The position numbers were made by a program, and so were the translations under genes. A stretch of DNA of 64,000 bases, taken from Kocuria rosea (GTDB lineage: Bacteria; Actinomycetota; Actinomycetes; Actinomycetales; Micrococcaceae). Positions within the stretch are counted from its first letter, which is position 1, and the number at the start of each line of letters is the position of its first letter. Location of the stretch: assembly GCF_023715525.1 (NCBI RefSeq), contig NZ_JAMBOG010000008.1, forward strand, positions 102,207 to 166,206, in the 5' to 3' direction. Of the stretch, positions 36,226 through 44,640 are shown in pieces. The notes below the pieces were generated by a model, which worked only from the letters and a program-made list of their open reading frames with translations, had not been told where the DNA came from and did no database searches.

Positions 36226-37481
36226 GCGCCGACACCACCTCCATCGATCGTTCCCTCACCGTCCTGCTGGGCGCCGAGACCTACCCGCCCGACGTCAACG
36301 GTGCCGCGCAGTTCGCGCACCGGCTGGCCCGCGGCCTGCACGAGCAGGGCCACCGGGTGCACGTCGTGTGCGCGCGCCCCGACCCGGGACCCTCGTACCG
36401 GCGCGACGACGACGGCGTGGCCGAGCACCGGATGCGCTCCCACCGGGCGTTCACGCACCCGTACTTCCGCGTGTGCCTGCCCTGGGAGGTCGCGGCGGAC
36501 ATCCGCCGGCTGTTCGACGAGGTGCGCCCCGACGTGGTGCACCTGCAGTGCCACTACATCCTGGGGCGCCTGCTCGTGCGGGAGGCCCGGCGCCGGGGGA
36601 TCCGCACGGTCGGCACCAACCACTTCGTGCCCGAGAACCTCGAGCCGTTCCTGCCGTTCCCGCGGTGGGTTTTGGACTGGTACCGCGGCGTGTCCTGGCG
36701 GGACATGGTGCGGGTCTTCGGCCGCTGCGACGTCGTCACCGCGCCGACCCCGCTCGCCGTGGACACCATGCGCCGCAACGGCTTCCCCGACACGGTCCTG
36801 GCCGTCTCCAACGGCATCCGGATCGCCGACTACGAACCCCGGGCGGGGGAGCGGGCGGAACGGACGGAGCACCCCACCGTGCTCTTCGTCGGCCGGCTCG
36901 CGGTCGAGAAGAACGTGGACGTGCTCATCGAGGCGCTGTCCCTGCTCCGCTCCGGCGCCGGGGCAGCCGCCCACCTGGAGCTGGCCGGCGACGGCGAGCA
37001 GCGCCCCGTCCTCGAGCGGCTGGCGCGGACCCTGGGCGTGGCCGACCGGGTGCACTTCCTGGGCTACGTCTCCGACGAGCAGCTGCGCGACGCCTACCTG
37101 CGGGCGGACGTCTTCTGCCAGCCGGGCACGGCCGAGCTGCAGTCGCTCGTCACCCTCGAGGCGATGTCCGCGTCCCGCCCGGTCGTCCTGGCGGACGCCC
37201 AGGCCCTCCCGCACCTGGCCGAGGACGGCGTCAACGGCTACCTCTTCGTCCCCGGCGACGCCCGGGACCTGGCCCGCAGGCTGGCCCTCGTCCTCGACGC
37301 CCCGGCGGAGGAACGGGCCCGGATGGGCCGGGAGAGCCACCGCAAGGTCGCCCTGCACAGCTTCCCCCGCACGCTGGAGACGTTCCTGCGCCTGTACGGC
37401 GGCGACCTGCCCGAGCCCGCCGCCCACCCGGTGGGCCGCCCCCGCGGGATCCGGGGGCGGCTGGCCTCCCTCGTGCGGTAA
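36222..37481 (+). CDS. GT4-family glycosyltransferase
   Basis: The 419-residue GT-B enzyme transfers a sugar from a nucleotide donor to a lipid or glycan. The N-terminal acceptor domain starts LLGAETYPPDVNGAAQFAHRLA. The C-terminal donor domain has VLFVGRLAVEKNVDVLIEAL near residue 222 and the E-x7-E-type region GTAELQSLVTLEAMSASRPVV near 305. It resembles actinobacterial mannosyltransferases of the PimB/MgtA style, but the donor is not provable. It begins with TTG 36222, preceded by GGGAAG and overlapping the transporter stop. A link with the transporter gene is inferred. Confidence 0.85.
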   Translation: MSADTTSIDRSLTVLLGAETYPPDVNGAAQFAHRLARGLHEQGHRVHVVCARPDPGPSYRRDDDGVAEHRMRSHRAFTHPYFRVCLPWEVAADIRRLFDEVRPDVVHLQCHYILGRLLVREARRRGIRTVGTNHFVPENLEPFLPFPRWVLDWYRGVSWRDMVRVFGRCDVVTAPTPLAVDTMRRNGFPDTVLAVSNGIRIADYEPRAGERAERTEHPTVLFVGRLAVEKNVDVLIEALSLLRSGAGAAAHLELAGDGEQRPVLERLARTLGVADRVHFLGYVSDEQLRDAYLRADVFCQPGTAELQSLVTLEAMSASRPVVLADAQALPHLAEDGVNGYLFVPGDARDLARRLALVLDAPAEERARMGRESHRKVALHSFPRTLETFLRLYGGDLPEPAAHPVGRPRGIRGRLASLVR

Positions 37482-37514
37482 CGTGGACGTGCGCCGCCGG
37501 GCCCGGCCCGGCGC

Positions 37515-37588
37515 GGGGCCGTAGCTCAGCCGGTCAGAGCAGAGGACTCATAATCCTTCGGTCGTGGGTTCAAGCCCCACCGGCCCTA
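37515..37588 (+). tRNA. tRNA-Met (CAT anticodon), elongator type
   Basis: A 74-nt cloverleaf with acceptor GGGGCCG/CGGCCCT plus A. The anticodon stem GAGGA/TCCTT has one G-T pair and CAT at 37549-37551, and the T arm is GTGGG/CCCAC. The anticodon-arm sequence is the usual one of actinobacterial elongator tRNA-Met. A CAT-bearing tRNA-Ile is less likely, and the first acceptor pair excludes the mismatched initiator. Confidence 0.93.
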
Positions 37589-37604
37589 CCCGTCCCACGG
37601 GAGC

Positions 37605-37640
37605 CACGAGGCCCCGGACCACCCGGTCCGGGGCCTCGTG
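37605..37640 (+). terminator. Terminator after tRNA-Met
   Basis: A perfect 16-bp stem (37605-37620 with 37625-37640) with loop ACCC. Confidence 0.85.
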
Positions 37641-37704
37641 CGTGCCGTGCGCGGCACGGCCCGATGTGGTGCACTGGTGTCCCACCCACCGAGAGGATGC
37701 CGTC

Positions 37705-37977
37705 ATGAGCCACCGCACGCTGTGGAGGACCCTGTCCGTGGCCGGTCTGGCGCTCGCCGCGCTGACCGGGTGCGACAACCCCGACCAGGAGGTCGAGGAA
37801 GGCGTCGACCAGGTGCAGCAGGGCGCCGAGGACGCCCAGCAGCAGGTCGAGGAGGGCGCCGAGGACGCCCGGCAAAACGTCGAGGAGGGCGCCGAGGACG
37901 TCCGGCAGAACGTCGAGGAGGGCGTCGAGGACGTCCGAAACGGCGACGAGGAGGGCTCGGGTCAGGACGGCGGCTGA
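37705..37977 (+). CDS. Small lipoprotein with 11-residue helical repeats
   Basis: The 90-residue precursor has a lipoprotein signal peptide with lipobox LTGC (Cys near residue 23). The rest is four to five copies of an 11-residue unit of the form VEEGAEDARQN, very acidic and predicted to form one amphipathic helix or coiled coil. It would be anchored outside the membrane. ATG 37705 has GAGAGG 8 nt upstream. Its 3' end overlaps the convergent M23 gene by 16 bp. No family was recognised; function unknown. Confidence 0.72.
   Translation: MSHRTLWRTLSVAGLALAALTGCDNPDQEVEEGVDQVQQGAEDAQQQVEEGAEDARQNVEEGAEDVRQNVEEGVEDVRNGDEEGSGQDGG
37796..37945. repeat. 33-bp in-frame repeats in the lipoprotein gene
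   Basis: The best copies, beginning near 37845, 37878 and 37911, share GTCGAGGAGGGCG and GAGGACG cores at a 33-bp period. Earlier copies are more diverged. Confidence 0.8.
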
Positions 37978-38562
37978 GGTGCCGCCCGCAGCGCGCCGGG
38001 GACGGGCAGCAGGACCGAGGGCCCGAGGACCCCGACGAACCCCAGCGGGTTGACGTAGTCCTCGCCCCGGCGCACGCCCCAGTGCAGGCAGTCGCCGGGC
38101 ACGCAGTGGTCGCGGCCGCGCAGCGTGCCCACGGCCTGGCCGCGGCGCACCCGCTCCCCGCGGCGCAGGGTCGACTCGACGGGCTCGAAGCTCGAGCGCA
38201 GCCCCCCGCCGTGGTCGAGCGTCAGCACGGGACGGTCCACCACGCGGCCCGCGAAGCTCACCGTCCCGTCCGCGGGCGCGCACCACCGCCCCGGTGCCCG
38301 CCGCCAGGTCCACGCCCCGGTGACCGCGGTGCCACCGCTGCGCCGGCGGGGACCAGTCGCCCACCACGGCCGGGCGGGGGGACAGCGGCCACGCCCAGCT
38401 CCCCCCGGCGGCGCTCCCGGGAGGGCCCAGCACCAGGCCGAGCACGAGCGCGCCGGGCACGACCAGCGCGAGCGCGACGAGCACGCAGGCCCCGGGTGCC
38501 GGTGCGCCCGGGGGCCGTCGGGTGCGGCGGGGGTGCGGGGGAGACGGGGGCAGGGCGTCCAT
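37962..38562 (-). pseudogene. M23-family metallopeptidase with a frameshift
   Basis: Two reading frames together make one secreted M23 endopeptidase of about 200 residues. The N-terminal frame from ATG 38562 has a hydrophobic signal/anchor ([20 protein letters not shown]) and the first zinc motif [12 protein letters not shown]. Near 38274-38276 the frame must change by one base to continue into [14 protein letters not shown] and the second motif [17 protein letters not shown], ending at TGA 37964-37962. The span is 601 nt, one more than a multiple of three, and the extra base is probably in the GGG run. It may be a real pseudogene, an assembly error or, least likely, recoding. It is divergent from rpsB, a common arrangement. 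Confidence 0.8.
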
Positions 38563-38994
38563 GGCCCCACCCTGCGCGGCCGCGGGGCACACGGACCGCC
38601 TGCCGCGGGCCGGTGTGGACGGCCGCGGCGCCCCCGCCCGACGCCGCCGCGGTGTGCAGGGGCAATCACCCGCTGTAGTACACTTGAGCCCGCAGTCTGC
38701 TCTCTGCGCCCAGTGGGACGCCCTCGTGACTCCCGGTTCCGGCTCTCCAGCCGGAGCCGCCGGTGCGGCGGCGAGCAGCTGACTTCGCGCACAGCGCCGC
38801 CGGGATCTCCTTTCCCGGCCCGGCCGTCCCGGTCCGCGTCCCCGTCCCGGCGGGGTGCGGTCGACGGCCCGGCAGCGGACCGCACGGTTCCGCTCGCCGC
38901 TGTGCCAGGGGCTCGTCCGCCGGACGCAGCCGAGAACCGTACCCGCGGGCCGGGCGTCCTCGCACGCCCTCCCGCACGAGAACAAGGAGACGAC
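38563..38994 (+). promoter_or_regulatory. rpsB upstream region with promoter and structured leader
   Basis: This 432-bp gap has no gene. TACACT (38679-38684) is a good -10 box, giving a leader of about 300 nt. Two hairpins follow one another: TCCGGCT/AGCCGGA (38738-38755) and GCCGCC/GGCGGC (38756-38772). A structured leader suggests ribosomal-protein feedback control, but no known leader family was recognised. Confidence 0.5.
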
Positions 38995-39837
38995 ATGTCC
39001 GTCGTTACCATGCGCCAGCTCCTCGACAGCGGCGTGCACTTCGGCCACCAGACCCGCCGCTGGAACCCGAAGATGAAGCGCTTCATCTTCACCGAGCGCA
39101 ACGGCATCTACATCATCGACCTCCAGCAGTCGCTGTCCTTCATCGACCGCGCCTACGAGGCCGTGCGCACCACCGTCGCCCACGGCGGCACCATCCTGTT
39201 CGTCGGCACGAAGAAGCAGGCCCAGGAGGCCATCGCCGAGCAGGCCACCCGCGTGGGCATGCCCTACGTGAACCACCGCTGGCTCGGCGGCATGCTCACC
39301 AACTTCGCGACCGTCTCCAAGCGCATCGAGCGCATGAAGGAGCTCGAGGAGATCGACTTCGACGACGTCGCCGGCTCGCAGTACACCAAGAAGGAGCTGC
39401 TGCTCCTGCGCCGCGAGAAGGAGAAGCTGGAGCGCACTCTCGGCGGCATCCGCAACCTCACCAAGGCCCCGTCCCTGGTCTGGATCGTGGACACCAAGAA
39501 GGAGCACCTCGCGGTGGACGAGGCCCAGAAGCTGGGCATCCCCGTCGTCGCGATCCTCGACACCAACTGCGACCCCGACGAGGTCAACTTCCCGATCCCG
39601 GGCAACGACGACGCGATCCGCTCCGTCAACCTGCTGACCCGCGTGATCGCCGACGCCGTCGCCGAGGGCCTCATCGAGCGCCACAACAAGAAGTCCGGCA
39701 GCGCCGACCAGGCCGAGGAGCCGATGGCCGAGTGGGAGCGCGAGCTGCTCGAGCAGCACGCCGCCGAGCAGAACGCCGCCCCGGAGGCCGAGGCCCCGGC
39801 CGAGGCGCCCGCCGCGACCGAGACGGCCGCCGAGTAG
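38995..39837 (+). CDS. rpsB: 30S ribosomal protein S2
   Basis: The 280-residue small-subunit protein opens [30 protein letters not shown], the S2 hallmark. It has [11 protein letters not shown] and [13 protein letters not shown] in the first half and [20 protein letters not shown] in the second. The Ala/Glu-rich C-terminal tail ([13 protein letters not shown]) is an actinobacterial feature. ATG 38995 has AAGGAGA 5 nt upstream. tsf follows at 110 bp. Confidence 0.98.
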   Translation: MSVVTMRQLLDSGVHFGHQTRRWNPKMKRFIFTERNGIYIIDLQQSLSFIDRAYEAVRTTVAHGGTILFVGTKKQAQEAIAEQATRVGMPYVNHRWLGGMLTNFATVSKRIERMKELEEIDFDDVAGSQYTKKELLLLRREKEKLERTLGGIRNLTKAPSLVWIVDTKKEHLAVDEAQKLGIPVVAILDTNCDPDEVNFPIPGNDDAIRSVNLLTRVIADAVAEGLIERHNKKSGSADQAEEPMAEWERELLEQHAAEQNAAPEAEAPAEAPAATETAAE

Positions 39838-39947
39838 TCTCCGTTCACCTTCCATTCTCCCGGGTGGGCCACCGTGCCCACCGGACGCCGGCCGGGGCGG
39901 GCACGCGCCCGCCCCGGCCGGCACCACCGACTACGTGAGGAGTTCAC

Positions 39948-40778
39948 ATGGCGAACTACACCGCCGCTGACATCAAGGCCCTGCGTGAGCGCACCGGCGC
40001 CGGCATGCTCGACGTCAAGAAGGCCCTGGACGAGGCCGACGGCGACCTGCAGAAGGCCCAGGAGATCATCCGCGTCAAGGGACTCAAGGGCGTCACCAAG
40101 CGCGAGGGCCGCGCGACGGCGGAGGGCCTCGTGGCCGCCCGCGTCGAGGGCACCGTCGGCTACATGGTCGAGGTCAACTCCGAGACCGACTTCGTGGCCA
40201 AGTCCGCCCCGTTCGTCGAGTTCGGCAACAAGGTGCTCGAGGCCGCCGTGGCCGCGGACGCCTCCTCCCTCGAGGAGCTCATGGCCGCCCAGGCCGACGG
40301 CAAGGCCGTCTCCGAGCTCGTCACCGAGACCGGCGCCCTCCTGGGCGAGAAGGTCGTCGTCCGCCGCATCGCCCGCGTCGAGGGCGAGAACGTGGACGTC
40401 TACCTGCACAAGACCTCCAAGGACCTCCCCGCCCAGGTCGGCGTGCTCCTGGCCGTGACCGGCGCCGACTCCGCGCAGGTCGCCCACGACGTCGCCGTGC
40501 ACGTCGCCGCGATGTCCCCGACCTTCCTCTCGCAGGAGGACGTGCCCGCCGCGACCGTCGAGTCGGAGAAGCGCGTCGCAGAGGAGACCGCCCGGGCCGA
40601 GGGCAAGCCGGAGAAGATCCTCCCGAACATCATCGCCGGCCGCCTGAAGGGCTACTTCAAGGACGTCGTGCTGCTCGACCAGGACTTCGCCAAGGACTCG
40701 AAGAAGACCGTCGGCCAGGTGCTGCAGGAGGCCGGTGCCACCGCCACCGCCTTCGCGCGCTTCCGCGTCGGCGCCTGA
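39948..40778 (+). CDS. tsf: Elongation factor Ts
   Basis: The 276-residue nucleotide-exchange factor for EF-Tu opens with the UBA-like domain IKALRERTGAGMLDVKKALDEADGD. It has the conserved EVNSETDFVAKS near residue 80, which inserts into EF-Tu. ATG 39948 has GAGGAG 6-7 nt upstream. The very strong terminator at 40803-40849 separates rpsB-tsf from pyrH. Confidence 0.98.
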   Translation: MANYTAADIKALRERTGAGMLDVKKALDEADGDLQKAQEIIRVKGLKGVTKREGRATAEGLVAARVEGTVGYMVEVNSETDFVAKSAPFVEFGNKVLEAAVAADASSLEELMAAQADGKAVSELVTETGALLGEKVVVRRIARVEGENVDVYLHKTSKDLPAQVGVLLAVTGADSAQVAHDVAVHVAAMSPTFLSQEDVPAATVESEKRVAEETARAEGKPEKILPNIIAGRLKGYFKDVVLLDQDFAKDSKKTVGQVLQEAGATATAFARFRVGA

Positions 40779-40802
40779 TCCGCTCGGCGCGCACGAGCGC
40801 CG

Positions 40803-40849
40803 CGCCGAAGGAGGCGCCCCCTGCACCGCAGGGGGCGCCTCCTTCGGCG
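40803..40849 (+). terminator. Terminator of rpsB-tsf
   Basis: A perfect 22-bp stem (40803-40824 with 40828-40849) with the 3-nt loop ACC, the longest perfect hairpin found in the window. Confidence 0.92.
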
Positions 40850-40937
40850 TTCCCGCCCGGTCGCCTCCCACCTGGGGCGACGGCGTCCCGACGGGATCCG
40901 CGCGGACCCGGCGGGAAGGGCGGGCGCGGGCGTTCTG

Positions 40938-40943
40938 TATGCT
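40938..40943 (+). promoter_or_regulatory. -10 box of pyrH
   Basis: TATGCT lies 80 nt before the pyrH ATG. No good -35 box is seen. Confidence 0.4.
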
Positions 40944-41023
40944 GAGGGAGGCCCGGTCCCGAGCGTGAGCACCCTCGCGGGGCCGTGCCGGTCCACGCTG
41001 CACCGTCGTCGCCGGGAGGAACC

Positions 41024-41797
41024 ATGCCCACCACTTCTGCGTCCGAGATCAAGGACGAGGCCCTCCGCATGAGCCGGGACCCGCGGGCCACGCCCACCCG
41101 GCGCCGCGTGCTGCTGAAGCTCTCCGGGGAGGTCTTCGGCGGCGGCTCCATCGGCGTGGACACCCGTGTCGTGCGGGACATCGCCGAGCAGATCGCCGCC
41201 ACCGTGGGCGAGGTCGAGACCGCCATCGTGGTCGGCGGCGGCAACTTCTTCCGCGGCGCGGAGCTCTCGCAGGCGGGCATGGACCGCTCGCGCGCGGACT
41301 ACATGGGCATGCTCGGCACGGTGATGAACTGCCTCGCCCTGCAGGACTTCCTGGAGCAGTGCGGCGTGGACACGCGCGTGCAGTCCGCGATCAAGATGGA
41401 GCAGGTCGCCGAGGTCTACATCCCCCGCCGGGCCATCCGCCACATGGAGAAGGACCGCGTCGTGATCTTCGGCGCCGGGGCGGGCCTGCCCTACTTCTCC
41501 ACCGACACCGTGGCCGCCCAGCGGGCGCTCGAGGTGCACGCGACCGAGGTGCTCATGGCCAAGAACGGGGTGGACGGCGTCTACACCGCCGACCCCCGCA
41601 CCGACCCGGACGCGGTGCGGCTGTCGGAGCTCACCTACGACGAGGCCCTCGCCCGCGACATCCGGGTCATGGACCAGACCGCCTTCAGCCTGTGCCGGGA
41701 CAACGACGTGACGATGCGCGTGTTCGGCATGGAGGGCCAGGGCAACGTGACCCGCGCCATCCTGGGGGAGCGGATCGGCACCCTCGTCACCACCTGA
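41024..41797 (+). CDS. pyrH: UMP kinase
   Basis: The 257-residue hexameric kinase converts UMP to UDP. It is an amino-acid-kinase fold protein with [15 protein letters not shown] near residue 27, [13 protein letters not shown] near 67, and [20 protein letters not shown] near 178. Start ATG 41024 has GGGAGGA 3 nt upstream; the longer upstream ATG-type start is not needed. It sits between tsf and frr as in nearly all bacteria. Confidence 0.97.
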   Translation: MPTTSASEIKDEALRMSRDPRATPTRRRVLLKLSGEVFGGGSIGVDTRVVRDIAEQIAATVGEVETAIVVGGGNFFRGAELSQAGMDRSRADYMGMLGTVMNCLALQDFLEQCGVDTRVQSAIKMEQVAEVYIPRRAIRHMEKDRVVIFGAGAGLPYFSTDTVAAQRALEVHATEVLMAKNGVDGVYTADPRTDPDAVRLSELTYDEALARDIRVMDQTAFSLCRDNDVTMRVFGMEGQGNVTRAILGERIGTLVTT

Positions 41798-41835
41798 GCC
41801 GTCACGGCCTGACCCGGCGCCCGCGGGCCCGGCGA

Positions 41836-41841
41836 TAGACT
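41836..41841 (+). promoter_or_regulatory. -10 box of frr-cdsA
   Basis: TAGACT lies 39 nt after the pyrH stop and 96 nt before frr. Confidence 0.45.
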
Positions 41842-41937
41842 GGCCACAGCACGCCCGGGCCGTGCGGCCCCAGCGCCGCGCCCGGCCGAAACGACCCCGC
41901 GCGGAGGACTCCGTGCGACACCACGAAGGAGCCTTGC

Positions 41938-42495
41938 GTGATCTCAGAGATCCTGTCCGAAGCGAAGACCAAGATGGCCAAGGCCGTCGACGCCGCCAAG
42001 GACGACTTCGCCGCCATCCGCACAGGGCGCGCCAACCCCTCGCTGTTCTCCAGCGTGCTGGTCGAGTACTACGGCACCCCCACCCCGCTGCAGCAGCTCG
42101 CGTCCTTCCAGAACCCCGAGGCCCGCACCCTGCTCATCACCCCGTACGACCGATCGGCCCTCAACGACATCGAGAAGGCCCTGCGCAACTCGGACATCGG
42201 GGCGAACCCGGCCAACGACGGCAACGTCATCCGCGTCGTCATGCCGGAGCTCACGCAGGAGCGCCGCAAGGAGTACGTGAAGATCGTCGGGCACAAGGCC
42301 GAGGAGGGCCGCGTGTCCGTGCGCAACATCCGCCGTCACGCCAAGGACCTGATCGAGAAGTCCGTCAAGGACGGGGAGATCGGCGAGGACGAGGGCAAGC
42401 GCGCCGAGAAGGACCTCGACGCCGTGACGAAGAAGCACATCGAGCAGATCGACGAGCTGCTCAAGAACAAGGAAGCGGAGCTGCTGCAGGTCTGA
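41938..42495 (+). CDS. frr: Ribosome recycling factor
   Basis: The 185-residue factor splits terminated ribosomes with EF-G. Typical blocks are AKDDFAAIRTGRANPSLFSSVLVEYYG, RTLLITPYDRSALNDIEKAL and RNIRRHAKDLIEKSVKDGEIGEDEGKRAEKDL (shown here only in part). The length is exact for the family. GTG 41938 has AAGGAG 6-7 nt upstream. It shares TGATG with cdsA. Confidence 0.97.
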   Translation: MISEILSEAKTKMAKAVDAAKDDFAAIRTGRANPSLFSSVLVEYYGTPTPLQQLASFQNPEARTLLITPYDRSALNDIEKALRNSDIGANPANDGNVIRVVMPELTQERRKEYVKIVGHKAEEGRVSVRNIRRHAKDLIEKSVKDGEIGEDEGKRAEKDLDAVTKKHIEQIDELLKNKEAELLQV

Positions 42496-43448
42496 TGTCC
42501 GACCCGTCGCGACCGCACCAGGAGACGAAGGCTTCCCCGGAACCCGCCGGGGAGGCCTTCTCCCCACGTGCCGACCTCTCCGCCGTCCCGGCGCCCGCGC
42601 CGCGCCGCGGGCGCCGGGAGCGCCGGCACACGGCCCCCTCGCGGGCCGGCCGCAACCTGCCGGCCGCCATCGGCGTGGCCGTGGTGCTCATCGGCACGCT
42701 GCTCCTCGGCCTGTTCGCCCAGCCCGTGGTCCTGGCCCTGCTCGCCGGAGCGGCCGCGGGGATCGGGGTCTGGGAGGTCGGCCGCTCGCTGCGCTTCCGG
42801 GACATCGCCATCCCGCGCGTGCCCGCGGTGACCGCCGGGGTGCTCATGCCCCTCGCGGCCTTCTACGGCGAGGGCGAGGCGCTCATGATCGCCGTGGTCG
42901 TGGGCCTGACGCTCGTGATCGTGTGGCGCGCCCTAGGCCGCCGGGACGGGATGATCCTGTCCATCATGGGCTCGGTCTTCGCCCTCCTCTGGGTGGGGTT
43001 CCTGCTCAGCATCGCGCTGCTGCTCTACCACACGGACGCCGGGCCCCTGAAGGTGCTGACCGTCATCCTGCTGGCCGTCGGCTCCGACACCTGCGGCTAC
43101 GCCGTGGGAGTGATCTGGGGCCGCCACCCCATGGCGCCGCGGATCAGCCCGAAGAAGTCCTGGGAGGGCTTCGCCGGCTCCCTCGGCGGGTCGGTGGTGA
43201 TCGGCGTGCTGTGCGCGGTGCTGCTGCTCGACCACGCGTGGTGGGAGGGCGCCCTCCTCGCGGTCGTGCTCGTGCTCGCCGCGACGCTGGGGGACTTCGC
43301 CGAGTCCATGGTCAAGCGCGAGCTGGGCATCAAGGACATGGGCACCCTGCTGCCCGGCCACGGGGGCGTGATGGACCGGATCGACTCGATCCTCTTCGCC
43401 GTGCCCGCCGGGTACCTGCTCTTCGAGCTGTTCGCGGCGCGTGCCTGA
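42495..43448 (+). CDS. cdsA: Phosphatidate cytidylyltransferase
   Basis: The 317-residue membrane enzyme makes CDP-diacylglycerol for phospholipid synthesis. A charged cytosolic N-terminus of about 60 residues precedes some eight membrane segments. The CDS signature is the C-terminal GDFAESMVKRELGIKDMGTL followed by LPGHGGVMDRIDS, and the motif PRISPKKSWEGFAGSLGG also fits. ATG 42495 overlaps the frr stop. A DivIVA-repeat gene follows at 24 bp. Confidence 0.95.
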   Translation: MSDPSRPHQETKASPEPAGEAFSPRADLSAVPAPAPRRGRRERRHTAPSRAGRNLPAAIGVAVVLIGTLLLGLFAQPVVLALLAGAAAGIGVWEVGRSLRFRDIAIPRVPAVTAGVLMPLAAFYGEGEALMIAVVVGLTLVIVWRALGRRDGMILSIMGSVFALLWVGFLLSIALLLYHTDAGPLKVLTVILLAVGSDTCGYAVGVIWGRHPMAPRISPKKSWEGFAGSLGGSVVIGVLCAVLLLDHAWWEGALLAVVLVLAATLGDFAESMVKRELGIKDMGTLLPGHGGVMDRIDSILFAVPAGYLLFELFAARA

Positions 43449-43472
43449 CCCCGCCCGCGAGCACCCGAGACC

Positions 43473-44093
43473 ATGACCCCCGAACCCTCCGCCGAGGTCC
43501 CGCCCCCCGGCCGGTTCCCCCGCTGCGGGGCGGCGCAGTGGGGCTACGCCGCCGACCAGGTCGACGCGCTCCTCGCCGCCGTGCACGCCCGCCTGGCGGG
43601 CCCTCCCCCCGCCGGGGGACCGGCCGCCACCCCGGTGCGGGACCCCGCGGAGGCCGGCAGCAGGCACGTGCGGACCGCCGTCTTCGACCGCGCCCGCGGC
43701 GGCTACCGCCCCGGGGCCGTCGACGAGGCCCTGGACGCGGCCGAGGACGCCCTCGCCGCCCTCGAACGCGACCTCTTCCTGGGCGCGCACGGCGCCGAGG
43801 CCTGGCACCAGTACCTCGACGGGCTCGCCGCGCTCCTGCGGGGACGGCTCGAGCGCCCCCGGACCCGCCGCTTCCGCCGCCCCTCCCGCGCCCGGGCGCG
43901 CGGCTACTCCGCCGCCCACGTGGACGTCCTGTGCGAACGCCTCGCCGAGCACCTCGGGGGCGGCGAGACCCTGGAGCCCTCGGCGCTGCGCCGGGCCGTC
44001 TTCCCCTCCGCCCACGGCGAGCGCGGCTACGAGGAGCAGCAGGTGGACGCCTTCCTCGACCGGGCGGTCGAACTCTTCCTCGCCCTGCGCTGA
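43473..44093 (+). CDS. DivIVA-domain repeat protein
   Basis: The 206-residue protein has three spaced copies of a short motif of the form F/W-x-GY-x-x-x-x-V-D: QWGYAADQVDALL near residue 22, GGYRPGAVDEAL near 76 and RGYEEQQVDAFLDRA near 184. A further ARGYSAAHVDVLCE lies near 142. This matches the small actinobacterial family of DivIVA-domain repeat proteins. DivIVA itself marks curved membrane and poles; the role of the repeat family is unknown. Its place after cdsA suggests a membrane or envelope link (inferred). Confidence 0.8.
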   Translation: MTPEPSAEVPPPGRFPRCGAAQWGYAADQVDALLAAVHARLAGPPPAGGPAATPVRDPAEAGSRHVRTAVFDRARGGYRPGAVDEALDAAEDALAALERDLFLGAHGAEAWHQYLDGLAALLRGRLERPRTRRFRRPSRARARGYSAAHVDVLCERLAEHLGGGETLEPSALRRAVFPSAHGERGYEEQQVDAFLDRAVELFLALR

Positions 44094-44200
44094 ACCCGCC
44101 CACCGCGCCGTCTGTGTATACAGGCTGGAGCCGGGAACGTCCAGAAGTGGGCACCGCAGTCACATTCAGGCCTCGGAGCGGCAATTCTCGGCATTTCATC

Positions 44201-44229
44201 TTGCCGCTGTGCATACAACAGCCTACTGT
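44201..44229 (+). promoter_or_regulatory. Promoter of the DUF485-symporter operon
   Basis: TTGCCG (44201-44206) and TACTGT (44224-44229) are spaced 17 bp, with a Shine-Dalgarno AGGAGGAAG at 44245-44253. Confidence 0.65.
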
Positions 44230-44242
44230 GGTGTGCATCACA
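44227..44242. promoter_or_regulatory. CRP/GlxR-like site over the start of the DUF485-symporter operon
   Basis: TGTGG-N6-TCACA matches the CRP-family consensus TGTGA-N6-TCACA at nine of ten positions. It overlaps the -10 box and transcription start, a position that would fit repression. GlxR is known to control acetate metabolism genes in corynebacteria; that a homologue acts here is inference. Confidence 0.5.
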
Positions 44243-44256
44243 TGAGGAGGAAGCCC

Positions 44257-44637
44257 ATGTCCCACCAGCCACACGTCGGTGCTGCGGATCCCGCCGCCGG
44301 TGTCGATTTCCAGGCCGCTCAGCGGTCTCCCGAGTTCCAGGAGCTGCGGAGGACCCACCGCGGCTTCGTCTTCCCGCTCGCCGTCGCGTTCCTGGTCTGG
44401 TACCTGCTGTACGTGGTGCTCGCCATGTACGCCCCGGACCTGTTCGCCATCCGGGTCTTCGGCAACGTCAACCTCGGCGTCATCCTGGGCCTGCTCCAGT
44501 TCGTGACGACCTTCGCGATCACGGGCGCGTACGTGTCCTTCGCCAACCGCAAGCTCGACCCCAAGGCCACCGCCATCCGCGAGGACCTCGAGTCCCGCGC
44601 CCGGCCCGCCCGCGGCGTCCACGGACAGGAGAACTGA
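44257..44637 (+). CDS. DUF485-domain membrane protein (YjcH-like)
   Basis: The 126-residue protein has two membrane segments, at about residues 43-63 (FVFPLAVAFLVWYLLYVVLA) and 76-97, matching DUF485. This family is nearly always encoded just before a solute:sodium symporter, as yjcH is before actP. It probably assists that transporter. ATG 44257 lies 3 bp after AGGAGGAAG; the ATG at 44242 is in frame but would precede the ribosome binding site. The symporter follows after 3 bp. Confidence 0.88.
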   Translation: MSHQPHVGAADPAAGVDFQAAQRSPEFQELRRTHRGFVFPLAVAFLVWYLLYVVLAMYAPDLFAIRVFGNVNLGVILGLLQFVTTFAITGAYVSFANRKLDPKATAIREDLESRARPARGVHGQEN

Positions 44638-44640
44638 CCG

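Noticed and set aside
37515..37588. Initiator tRNA-fMet or lysidine tRNA-Ile
   Set aside because: The first acceptor pair is not the C-A mismatch of initiators, and the anticodon arm matches the elongator tRNA-Met pattern.
38265..38285. Programmed +1 frameshift in the M23 gene
   Set aside because: No slippery or stop-codon signal is seen at the junction, and the family is not known for recoding; an indel or a sequence error is simpler.
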